Assembly (NCBI GenBank): GCA_012719555.1
Contig: JAAYAE010000397.1
Coordinates: forward strand, 1-22,232
Reading direction: 5' to 3'
Length of the DNA stretch: 22,232 nucleotides
Origin: Acholeplasmataceae bacterium
GTDB taxonomy: Bacteria > Bacillota > Negativicutes > Acidaminococcales > Acidaminococcaceae
The translations under genes and the position numbers were made by a program. Under the pieces are notes generated by a model. That model made no database searches, had not been told where the DNA came from, and saw nothing but the letters and a program-made list of their open reading frames with translations. Positions 16,969 through 22,232 of this stretch are shown here, piece by piece (position 1 is the first letter of the stretch; each line of letters begins with the position of its first letter).

Positions 16969-17142
16969 TCAAGGTTGTTTAATAGCACCTACTGGACAAA
17001 CAGAAGCGCAAGCTCCACATTCAACACACTCAGCTTCAGTAATTTCATACTTCCCGTCGCTTTCTTTAATTGCTCCAACAGGACAAGTTCCTTCACAAGT
17101 ACCACAACCAACACACTCATCACGATTAATTTTATAAGCCAT
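16969..17142 (-). CDS. 2[4Fe-4S] ferredoxin
   Basis: This 57-residue clostridial-type ferredoxin carries two complete cluster motifs, CVGCGTCEGTCP and CVECGACASVCP, each with three closely spaced Cys plus a distal Cys-Pro, related by the usual internal duplication (both followed by VGAIK). It is a small cytoplasmic low-potential electron carrier. The ATG at 17142 has AAGGAGGTG upstream. That ribosome-binding site overlaps the stop codon of the preceding small gene, so the two are coupled. It closes the pyrH-frr unit and lies upstream of ispG, whose product needs such a donor, but no specific partner is proven. It is easily missed because of its size. Confidence 0.95.
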   Translation of the reverse strand: MAYKINRDECVGCGTCEGTCPVGAIKESDGKYEITEAECVECGACASVCPVGAIKQP

Positions 17143-17148
17143 GATTTA

Positions 17149-17373
17149 CTACACCTCCTTTCGACATTTACATCCTACTGTTAAAACTACTTTATGGTCA
17201 AGCGTAACTACTTGCTTAACAACATAAGCATCCTCATCACGCCACATAAACTCATCATGTCTTTTTTGAGGAAAAGTTCTAATAACCTCATAGGGAATAT
17301 TTAAAGCACACAAGCGCTCTATTGCTATACCCAGTGGAAAAGCTAAAACATTAGGAACTTCTTGTCTAACCAT
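17149..17373 (-). CDS. Small PASTA-like protein of unknown function
   Basis: A 74-residue protein I do not recognise as a named family. Its ATG overlaps the frr stop (TAATG) and its stop lies in the ferredoxin ribosome-binding site, which argues for a real, co-translated gene. The order of features resembles one PASTA domain: VPNVLAFPLGIAIERL, then NIPYEVIRTF, a variable loop, and a final VVKQVVTLDHKVVLTVG. There is no signal peptide or membrane segment, so unlike the PASTA repeats of penicillin-binding proteins and kinases it would be cytoplasmic. It ends in GCKCRKEV, where the two Cys could bind metal. The PASTA match is an inference from pattern, not from a search. Confidence 0.7.
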   Translation of the reverse strand: MVRQEVPNVLAFPLGIAIERLCALNIPYEVIRTFPQKRHDEFMWRDEDAYVVKQVVTLDHKVVLTVGCKCRKEV

Positions 17374-17936
17374 TAAACTTCCATGACTTCCTTTTCTTTA
17401 TGAGCCAGAATATTATAAATTTCTTTAATAAATTTATCTGTCAACTTTTGAGAATTTTCTATAGCTTCCTTAGCTTCATCTTCTGTAATACTCTTTGCTT
17501 TTTCCATTTTCTTTACTGCATCGTTGAATTCGCGTCTTACATTACGAATTACAACTCTGGCATCTTCGCCTTTTTTATGCACGACTTTTACCAGTTCTTT
17601 ACGACGATCCTCTGTTAATTGCGGTAAGTTAAGTCTAATGGATACACCATCACTATTAGGATTTAAACCCAAATCTGATTTCATAATAGCCTTTTCTATT
17701 TCTTTGACCATAGTTTTTTCCCAAGGCTGAATGACAATCATACGTGGTTCCGGCACAGAAACATTAGCGACCTGATTAACAGGAGTAGGTGTACCATAAT
17801 ATTCCACCATAACTCTCTCTAAAAGAGAAGGTGTAGCCCTGCCGGTACGAACACTTGTCAATTCGCTATGTAAAGCATCAATTGCTTTATTCATTTTTCC
17901 TTCAGTTTGAACCTTTAAACCTGATATTGTAGTCAT
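17373..17936 (-). CDS. frr: Ribosome recycling factor
   Basis: RRF works with EF-G to split ribosomes after termination. The 187-residue product is near the usual 185. The first helix carries MNKAIDALHSELTSVRTGRA, then the beta domain has VEYYGTPTPVNQVANVSVPE and VIQPWEKTM. The conserved SDLGLNPNSDGVSIRLNLP and LTEDRRKELVKVV follow before the long C-terminal helices. The ATG at 17936 overlaps the pyrH stop by one base (TAATG), with GGAGG nine bases upstream inside pyrH. It continues with a one-base overlap into the small PASTA-like gene. Confidence 0.97.
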   Translation of the reverse strand: MTTISGLKVQTEGKMNKAIDALHSELTSVRTGRATPSLLERVMVEYYGTPTPVNQVANVSVPEPRMIVIQPWEKTMVKEIEKAIMKSDLGLNPNSDGVSIRLNLPQLTEDRRKELVKVVHKKGEDARVVIRNVRREFNDAVKKMEKAKSITEDEAKEAIENSQKLTDKFIKEIYNILAHKEKEVMEV

Positions 17937-18664
17937 TATTTAACGCCTCCTACCATTGTTCCAATTTTTTTACCTAAAGCTGCTTGTAGAATATTACCTT
18001 TTGTATCGATATTAAATACCACGATAGGTATATTATTATCCATACACAAACTAATGGCCGTAGAATCCATAACGCCCAAGTTTTTTTGAATAACTTCTAT
18101 ATAGTCTAGTTTATCATATTTTTTAGCATCGGGATTCTTGGCAGGATCACTATCATATACGCCATCTACACCCTTTTTTGCCATCAAGATAGCATCGGCT
18201 TCGATTTCAGCAGCACGCAAGGCCGCGGTTGTATCTGTAGAAAAATATGGGTTACCCGTACCAGCCGCAAATATAACTACTCTGCCTTTTTCAAGATGGC
18301 GAATTGCACGTCTACGAATATATGGTTCTGCAATTTGACGCATCTCAATAGCTGTTTGCACTCTAGTAGCAACGCCACGATTTTCTAGGGCATCTTGCAG
18401 GGCCAAGGAATTAATAATCGTGGCCAGCATGCCCATATAATCCGCAGTAGCACGATCCATTCCTTTAGAACTACCTGAAAGTCCACGCCAAATATTACCG
18501 CCACCGTTAACTACGGCAACGTCCAACCCACTCTCCAAAACTTCCTGAATCTGACCCGCAATGTCGTCTACTACTACCGGGTCAATCCCATATCCCTTTT
18601 TACCTGCTAAGGCCTCACCACTTAATTTTAAGACTACCCTGTTAAATTTTTTTTCTTTTGTCAT
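17936..18664 (-). CDS. pyrH: UMP kinase
   Basis: PyrH phosphorylates UMP to UDP and belongs to the amino-acid-kinase fold, not the eukaryotic UMP/CMP kinase fold. Motifs are RVVLKLSGEALAG, VAVVNGGGNIWRG, DYMGMLATIINSLALQDALE and VVIFAAGTGNPYFSTDTTAALRA, followed by AKKGVDGVYDSDP. Two ATGs compete: 18670 is two bases from GGGAGG, while 18664 is eight bases from it, so I choose 18664, giving 242 residues. It follows the tsf terminator and probably has its own promoter between 18680 and 18764, although I could not pick a convincing one. It is coupled to frr. Confidence 0.97.
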   Translation of the reverse strand: MTKEKKFNRVVLKLSGEALAGKKGYGIDPVVVDDIAGQIQEVLESGLDVAVVNGGGNIWRGLSGSSKGMDRATADYMGMLATIINSLALQDALENRGVATRVQTAIEMRQIAEPYIRRRAIRHLEKGRVVIFAAGTGNPYFSTDTTAALRAAEIEADAILMAKKGVDGVYDSDPAKNPDAKKYDKLDYIEVIQKNLGVMDSTAISLCMDNNIPIVVFNIDTKGNILQAALGKKIGTMVGGVK

Positions 18665-18764
18665 TAGCATGACCTCCCGAAGCCTCTTATCTATACTTAG
18701 ATTCTACAAACAACGTTTTTTTCCTCTATTATTATTGATTTTTTTGCTTACGGTCTACTTATAA

Positions 18765-18794
18765 AATAAGAGAACACCTAGGTGTTCTCTTATT
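18765..18794 (-). terminator. Perfect 30-bp palindromic terminator after tsf
   Basis: Fifteen bases on each side of 18779/18780 are exact reverse complements (left arm AATAAGAGAACACCT). In RNA this folds as a 13-bp stem with a CUAG loop, followed on the minus strand by TTATTTTAT. It starts nine bases after the tsf stop, so it ends the rpsB-tsf transcript. Being symmetric and A/U-flanked, it could also act on the other strand. Confidence 0.85.
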
Positions 18795-18802
18795 GGTATT
18801 AA

Positions 18803-19453
18803 TCATTTAACAAAGGACATTACTTCAGCAGCAAAATCTTCCTTTTTCTTCTCAATTCCTTCACCCAATTGGTATCTGGCAAAACGTCTTACGGAAATAT
18901 TTTCACCAATTTTGGCAATGCTCTCCGTAACTAATTGAGAAATAGTCTTGTCCGGATCTTTGACAAAGGGTTGATCCAATAAACAAACTTCCTTGTAGTA
19001 TTTTTCAATACGACCAGCAACCATTTTTTCGATAATTTTTTCAGGTTTGCCTTCATTACGAGCTTGTTCTGACAAAACTTCTTTTTCATGGTCCAGCTCA
19101 GTTGTAGGAACTTCATCCCTCGTCAAATAAGAAGGATTAGCTGCCGCAATGTGCATAGCAACATCCTTTACCAAAGTTTGAAATTGTTCTGTTTTTGCTA
19201 CAAAGTCAGTTTCACAATTCACTTCAACTAAAACGCCAATGCGTCCGCCACCATGAATATAAGAGTAAACTAAACCTTCAGCAGCTACGCGACCTGCCTT
19301 TTTAGCAGCGGCAGCCAGCCCTTTTTCCCTAAGGAAATCAATTGCTTTATCAATATCGCCGTCCGTCTCAGTCAGTGCTTTTTTACAATCCATCATACCT
19401 GCACCGGTACGTTCGCGCAACTCTTTTACTAAACCAGCAGTAATTTGAGCCAT
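18803..19453 (-). CDS. tsf: Elongation factor Ts
   Basis: EF-Ts is the nucleotide-exchange factor for EF-Tu. The N-terminal UBA-like domain reads LVKELRERTGAGMMDCKKAL, with EKGLAAAAKKAGRVAAEGL, and the core contains VEVNCETDFVAKTEQF, the TDFV motif that contacts EF-Tu. The 216-residue length is the short form with one core subdomain, instead of the roughly 290 of Escherichia or Bacillus; short forms are usual in several Firmicutes and Thermus lineages. The ATG at 19453 has AAGGAGG seven bases upstream, 30 bases after rpsB. Confidence 0.97.
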   Translation of the reverse strand: MAQITAGLVKELRERTGAGMMDCKKALTETDGDIDKAIDFLREKGLAAAAKKAGRVAAEGLVYSYIHGGGRIGVLVEVNCETDFVAKTEQFQTLVKDVAMHIAAANPSYLTRDEVPTTELDHEKEVLSEQARNEGKPEKIIEKMVAGRIEKYYKEVCLLDQPFVKDPDKTISQLVTESIAKIGENISVRRFARYQLGEGIEKKKEDFAAEVMSFVK

Positions 19454-19483
19454 TAAAAATCCTCCTTAAATATAGTAGTAATA

Positions 19484-20215
19484 TTATTCAGCAACAGGAG
19501 TAGCTTCTTCCTTGCTTTCGCTTTCATCTTGTGCCCCTTGACGACCTTCCAAAACAGCATCAGCCATCTTGCCGGCTAACAATTTAACAGCACGGATAGC
19601 GTCATCGTTTGCAGGAATCAAATAATCAATTTCATCAGGATCACAGTTAGTATCAACAGTTGCCACAATAGGAATATGCAACTTGTGAGCTTCTAACACA
19701 GCAATATGTTCTTTGCGAGGGTCAACGATAAACAATGCCCCAGGTAATTTTTTCATATCTTTAATGCCGCCCAAGAATTTAGTCAATTTATTCATTTCAT
19801 GACGTAAACCAAGGACTTCTTTTTTAGGCAACACTTCAAAAGTGCCGGCTTCTTCCATTTTTTCTAATTCGCGTAAACGAGAAATACGATCTTGAATGGT
19901 TTTAAAGTTTGTAAGCATACCGCCCAACCATCTCTCATTAACAAAGAACATGTTGCAACGAAGAGCTTCATCACGCATTGCTCCTTGAGCTTGTTTCTTT
20001 GTGCCAACGAATAAAATGTTTTCGCCGCGAGCAGCTACTTCACGAATGAAATTGTAGCACTCCTCAACCTTTTTCACTGTTTTTTGCAAATCAATGATGT
20101 AAATACCATTTCTTTCAGTAAAGATGTACGGAGCCATCTTAGGGTTCCAACGACGTGTTTGATGTCCGAAATGAACACCTGCTTCTAATAATTGTTTCAT
20201 ACTAATAACGCCCAT
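19484..20215 (-). CDS. rpsB: 30S ribosomal protein S2
   Basis: S2 is a 30S component needed for assembly and for binding of S1-type factors and mRNA. Conserved blocks are MKQLLEAGVHFGHQTRRWNP, KMAPYIFTERNGIYIIDLQK, ENILFVGTKKQAQ and VNERWLGGMLTNFKTI. IVDPRKEHIAVLEA and the VATVDTNCDPDEIDYLIP segment follow. The 243-residue product has an acidic tail. The ATG at 20215 has AGGAGG eight bases upstream. It is first in the rpsB-tsf unit with a strong promoter and a leader of about 95 bases that can fold. Confidence 0.97.
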   Translation of the reverse strand: MGVISMKQLLEAGVHFGHQTRRWNPKMAPYIFTERNGIYIIDLQKTVKKVEECYNFIREVAARGENILFVGTKKQAQGAMRDEALRCNMFFVNERWLGGMLTNFKTIQDRISRLRELEKMEEAGTFEVLPKKEVLGLRHEMNKLTKFLGGIKDMKKLPGALFIVDPRKEHIAVLEAHKLHIPIVATVDTNCDPDEIDYLIPANDDAIRAVKLLAGKMADAVLEGRQGAQDESESKEEATPVAE

Positions 20216-20312
20216 TTTTATTTCCTCCTGTTTTTTCCTCCGCAGATTTCTTTTCGCCTAAACCGCACCATGGCGGACAGTAACGTAATACTCTGCGTGT
20301 GTTTTCTAACCG
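20216..20312 (-). promoter_or_regulatory. Candidate structured leader of rpsB mRNA
   Basis: On the minus strand CGCAGA (20292-20297) can pair perfectly with UCUGCG (20241-20246), enclosing a hairpin CCGC-CAUGGU-GCGG (20263-20276) that can be extended by further pairs. The 3' strand of the outer stem touches an extra GGAGG (20237-20241), just upstream of the real AGGAGG (20224-20229). Such a fold could be an autoregulatory site for S2, as known for rpsB leaders in other bacteria, but no homology to a named motif was recognised. Confidence 0.4.
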
Positions 20313-20318
20313 TCGATA

Positions 20319-20348
20319 ATTATAGCACAATCGGCGGCTCTTTTACAA
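20319..20348 (-). promoter_or_regulatory. Sigma-A-type promoter for rpsB-tsf
   Basis: On the minus strand TTGTAA (20343-20348), an 18-base spacer, then TATAAT (20319-20324) preceded by TGC, that is, an extended -10. Transcription should begin near 20312, about 95 bases before rpsB. The -10 is perfect and the extended motif strengthens it; the -35 matches four of six. Confidence 0.75.
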
Positions 20349-20399
20349 GGCTTTTTGTGGTTTTTGCAAATAACTTAACACAAAAACTAAGACTTTATG

Positions 20400-20939
20400 C
20401 TATTTCCCTACCTTCTTACCTAATTCATAAGCTAAATTAAGTTCTGCTCTCCCCGCAATATCTCCCTTATTTTCTACATCACTGACAGTAACAATTCCCT
20501 TATCTTCCCAGCCAAGATATCTTCCAATAGCCTTGTACATGGCAATACTCGGAATAAAAGCTTCAGCTGTATCCGCACAAACACTTAACAATACGCTGGA
20601 ATTTATAGGAAATGTGTCCCGCACAGGATTATGCAGCCGATCTAATAATGCCTTTAACTGCGCAGAAATTCCATAGAAATAAACCGGAGACGCTAGTACA
20701 AGAATGTTCGTAGTGCGTAAAAGTTCATACACTTCATCCATATCATCTTCCAATATGCACTTACCGGTTTTAAAACACGCCTGACAGTCTATACACGGCA
20801 ATATCTTTTTCCCTTGCAAAACATATTTCGTTATTTTATTACCTTCTTCAACAGCCCCTTTAATAAAAACATCAGCCAATAATTATGTATTACCATTATG
20901 CCTAGGACTGCCAACTAAAACCAAAATATTTTTTGTCAT
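20400..20939 (-). pseudogene. Iron-sulfur flavoprotein / NADPH-FMN reductase family gene with in-frame TAA
   Basis: This is a flavodoxin-fold redox protein. From the ATG at 20939, with AAGGTGG nine bases upstream, translation gives MTKNILVLVGSPRHNGNT, the FMN-phosphate-binding loop. A TAA follows at 20883-20885 (codon 19), and the same frame then continues LLADVFIKGAVEEG and on to the end. The next domain holds CIDCQACFKTGKC, a C-x2-C-x2-C-x5-C motif like the [4Fe-4S] motif of archaeal-type iron-sulfur flavoproteins, then ASPVYFYGISAQLKALLDR, typical of the family. About 179 codons, normal size. A TTG at 20879 could start a 159-residue remnant without the FMN loop, unlikely to be functional. 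Expression would need readthrough. It sits between the secreted protein and rpsB as a single gene. Confidence 0.8.
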
Positions 20940-20976
20940 AAATCTTATCCACCTTAATTCTTGTCACTTTGTTTAA

Positions 20977-20992
20977 ACTACCTATAGGTTAA
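20977..20992. promoter_or_regulatory. Short palindrome upstream of the flavoprotein gene
   Basis: ACCTATAGGT is a perfect 10-bp palindrome within the 106-base gap between the secreted-protein stop and the flavoprotein start. It could be an operator half of a dimeric regulator. In AT-rich DNA a 10-bp palindrome has limited weight; no promoter box of good quality was seen beside it. Confidence 0.2.
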
Positions 20993-21045
20993 TATTCTCA
21001 ACTATTTAACATATACCCAGAGATTTTGCATAAATAAAATAACAA

Positions 21046-21936
21046 TCAATTATTTTTGTCGTCTTTATCCGTTTTTTTAACATTACGCAAAGCAATGCTC
21101 TGAATAACCTCTTCCAACGTTCCCTTTTTCACATCTTGCCAATCAGCACCGTCTAATAATGTTATACGGTTATCATCTCTATCATAGTCAGTAACTTCTA
21201 TTATTCGCACCTTAGATTTAGCAATCAGCAACTGACATGATAACACCGTATAATTTACATCGTTATCATCATTATAAGAATATGGGTTCTTAGTTGCAAG
21301 AAAAGTTTTGCGTTGTTCTATACCTGCTGCATTCCAAACCTGTTTTATGCGAACATCTATTGTCGTTGGTTTATTTTTGGGCCAAGGAACAATGGCGTTT
21401 TCATCCCCATAAATTTTGCTATCACCATACACTCCGTAGTAATGCCATTGTGGTTTTGGTATAGCCATATGGTTTGGTCGTGGTTTATCCGACGTATATT
21501 TATTTTGAGCATAACCAAGAGCCCGAGTAACTTCGTCAGTACGTTTCCATCCGCTAACAACAGGTTTAAGCTCATGTTTAACTTCGTTACCATTAACATC
21601 ATAAAAATACTGTTCTAATATTATGTTTTTAAGTGGTACCTCTGTCATATCCGCCTTTTTTTTAAACAAAATTGTCTTTATCTTATTACGTGGTTGTTTT
21701 TCATCGAAAACCCAAACATTCCAATAGGTAATTATTTTATTAGCTTTAACCACCGAATCAGCATCCATATATTCTGTGCATGATCCTAACATAGTTCCTT
21801 CGTGTCGTTGCAAATAAATCCAGTTAGCTGCTGAAGTTTCCTTCATAGGTATAAATATAACAACTACTATAGCCGCCACTTTCAATACCAAAGAAATAAT
21901 GTTACCGAAAAACATTTGTCGTCCACAATCTTGCAT
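21046..21936 (-). CDS. Secreted or anchored protein with two adhesin-E-like modules
   Basis: A 296-residue protein I cannot name. Residues about 9-31 form a hydrophobic segment followed by KETSAANW, so it is probably exported, cleaved or anchored. Two modules of similar pattern follow. Module A (about 38-130) reads NWIYLQRHEG, then YMDADSVVKANKIITYWNVW. Module B (about 165-275) reads HYYGVYGDSKIYGDENAIV, then IDVRIKQVW and KVRIIEVTDYDRDDNR. The order W-Y, D-x-(S/A)-(I/V), then a V/I-rich W strand fits the surface-adhesin E-like family common in Negativicutes. The C-terminal tail is Lys/Asp-rich. The ATG at 21936 has GGAGG nine bases upstream. Alone on its transcript; its function is unknown. 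Confidence 0.75.
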   Translation of the reverse strand: MQDCGRQMFFGNIISLVLKVAAIVVVIFIPMKETSAANWIYLQRHEGTMLGSCTEYMDADSVVKANKIITYWNVWVFDEKQPRNKIKTILFKKKADMTEVPLKNIILEQYFYDVNGNEVKHELKPVVSGWKRTDEVTRALGYAQNKYTSDKPRPNHMAIPKPQWHYYGVYGDSKIYGDENAIVPWPKNKPTTIDVRIKQVWNAAGIEQRKTFLATKNPYSYNDDNDVNYTVLSCQLLIAKSKVRIIEVTDYDRDDNRITLLDGADWQDVKKGTLEEVIQSIALRNVKKTDKDDKNN

Positions 21937-21963
21937 GCTAAATCGCCTCCAGCTTATTTTGGG

Positions 21964-21985
21964 ATTATTTCATTGACGAAATAAT
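21964..21985. repeat. Inverted repeat before the secreted-protein gene
   Basis: ATTATTTC, a six-base spacer ATTGAC, then GAAATAAT: an exact 8-bp inverted repeat 28 bases upstream of the start codon, between the probable transcription start and the ribosome-binding site. It could be an operator or a 5' UTR hairpin. Confidence 0.5.
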
Positions 21986-22058
21986 GAATCTACTTTGCTG
22001 CGCATATCTTTATTGGTACTTCGCTATGCAGCCTAATTATCCTGCAATATTAATTGTG

Positions 22059-22077
22059 TTTATTTCTTAAAAATAAA
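22059..22077. repeat. AT-only inverted repeat
   Basis: TTTATTT, spacer CTTAA, AAATAAA: an exact 7-bp inverted repeat of A and T only. Such repeats arise easily in AT-rich spacers, so function is uncertain. Confidence 0.3.
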
Positions 22078-22096
22078 TTTCCAACTGTGCTAAGGC

Positions 22097-22118
22097 TGAC
22101 TAAACTGATATATAGTCA
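22097..22118. promoter_or_regulatory. Operator-like dyad TGACTA-N10-TAGTCA
   Basis: Two exact six-base half-sites in inverted orientation with a 10-base spacer, giving a 16-base centre-to-centre distance close to one and a half helical turns. It sits between the plus-strand promoter (22191-22219) and the secreted-protein gene. It is compatible with a dimeric regulator; no specific regulator is implied. Confidence 0.35.
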
Positions 22119-22190
22119 AACAAAAACTAATATAGTTAATTTCCAAATTACAGCAGAGAGCAAAATAGTCGAATAATATCCATAATTGTT

Positions 22191-22219
22191 TTGAATTATA
22201 TTGTATATAATAATATAAT
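22191..22219 (+). promoter_or_regulatory. Possible plus-strand promoter leaving the window
   Basis: TTGAAT (22191-22196), 17-base spacer, TATAAT (22214-22219). The -10 box is perfect and the spacing ideal; the -35 box matches four of six. The gene it would serve is outside the window, and the very AT-rich context raises the chance of a false match. Confidence 0.45.
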
Positions 22220-22232
22220 ATCTGTTGAATAG

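Larger units (their letters stand above)
21937..22232. other. AT-rich gene-free intergenic region
   Basis: No open reading frame of convincing quality lies here on either strand. It holds at least three inverted repeats (21964-21985, 22059-22077, 22097-22118) and a plus-strand promoter near its right end. Probably the divergent control region between the secreted-protein gene and a plus-strand gene beyond the window. No good minus-strand promoter for the secreted protein was identified. Confidence 0.6.

Noticed and set aside
16892..16972. N-terminal extension of UppS by 27 residues
   Set aside because: It would cross the terminator hairpin and has no ribosome-binding site; the ATG at 16891 has AAGGA at ideal distance.
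18680..18764. Promoter for pyrH
   Set aside because: Candidate boxes such as TAGACC with AATAAT are weak or badly spaced; a promoter is likely but cannot be placed.
20351..20390. AT-rich hairpin (TTTTTGTG/CACAAAAA) after the flavoprotein gene as terminator
   Set aside because: Long loop, competing alternative pairing, and no clear T-run after it; overlaps the upstream side of the rpsB promoter.
194..20885. TAA reassigned to a sense codon
   Set aside because: TAA ends rbfA, ylxQ, polC, frr, pyrH, uppS and others, often overlapping the next start codon, so TAA works as a stop here.
1..22232. tRNA, rRNA, insertion sequences, prophage or defence genes
   Set aside because: No such sequence was recognised on reading; the window is ordinary core chromosome apart from the items listed.

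Overview
The window is a densely packed chromosomal core region in which every recognisable gene lies on the minus strand, so transcription runs from high to low coordinates. The DNA is AT-rich. Gram-positive type PolC, the rimP-nusA-ylxR-ylxQ-infB-rbfA-nrnA order and the rpsB-tsf-pyrH-frr-uppS-cdsA-dxr-rseP-ispG-proS-polC order point to Firmicutes. The short EF-Ts and the duplicated adhesin-E-like secreted protein make a Negativicutes-type (diderm, anaerobic) organism most likely. The genus cannot be fixed by reading alone.

Layout from upstream (right) to downstream (left). (1) 21937-22232 is an AT-rich intergenic region with inverted repeats and a probable plus-strand promoter leaving the window. 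(2) 21046-21936 encodes a secreted protein of two adhesin-E-like modules. (3) 20400-20939 is an iron-sulfur-flavoprotein/FMN-reductase-like gene with an in-frame TAA after its FMN-binding motif. (4) rpsB-tsf follows, with a strong promoter, a structured leader and a perfect 30-bp palindrome as terminator. (5) Next come pyrH-frr, a small PASTA-like protein and a 57-residue 2[4Fe-4S] ferredoxin, tightly overlapping and closed by a terminator hairpin. (6) uppS-cdsA-dxr-rseP-ispG-proS-mgtC-polC covers isoprenoid and lipid-carrier synthesis, phospholipid precursor, site-2 protease, Pro-tRNA charging and replication. (7) A sigma-A-type promoter and leader hairpin precede rimP-nusA-ylxR-ylxQ-infB-rbfA-nrnA, the classic transcription/translation operon. 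The last gene is cut by the window edge and carries an in-frame TAA.

Together the genes link ribosome assembly and recycling (S2, RimP, RbfA, RRF), elongation and initiation factors (EF-Ts, IF2), NusA, nucleotide supply (PyrH) and the MEP-undecaprenyl route (Dxr, IspG, UppS). The ferredoxin could plausibly supply electrons to the Fe-S enzyme IspG. The most notable observations are a PolC that lacks the 3'-5' exonuclease domain normally inserted in its PHP domain, two genes each interrupted by one in-frame TAA with homology continuing in the same frame, a single-domain PASTA-like cytoplasmic mini-protein, and a possible attenuator ahead of rimP-nusA. I did not find a clearly new multi-gene system.
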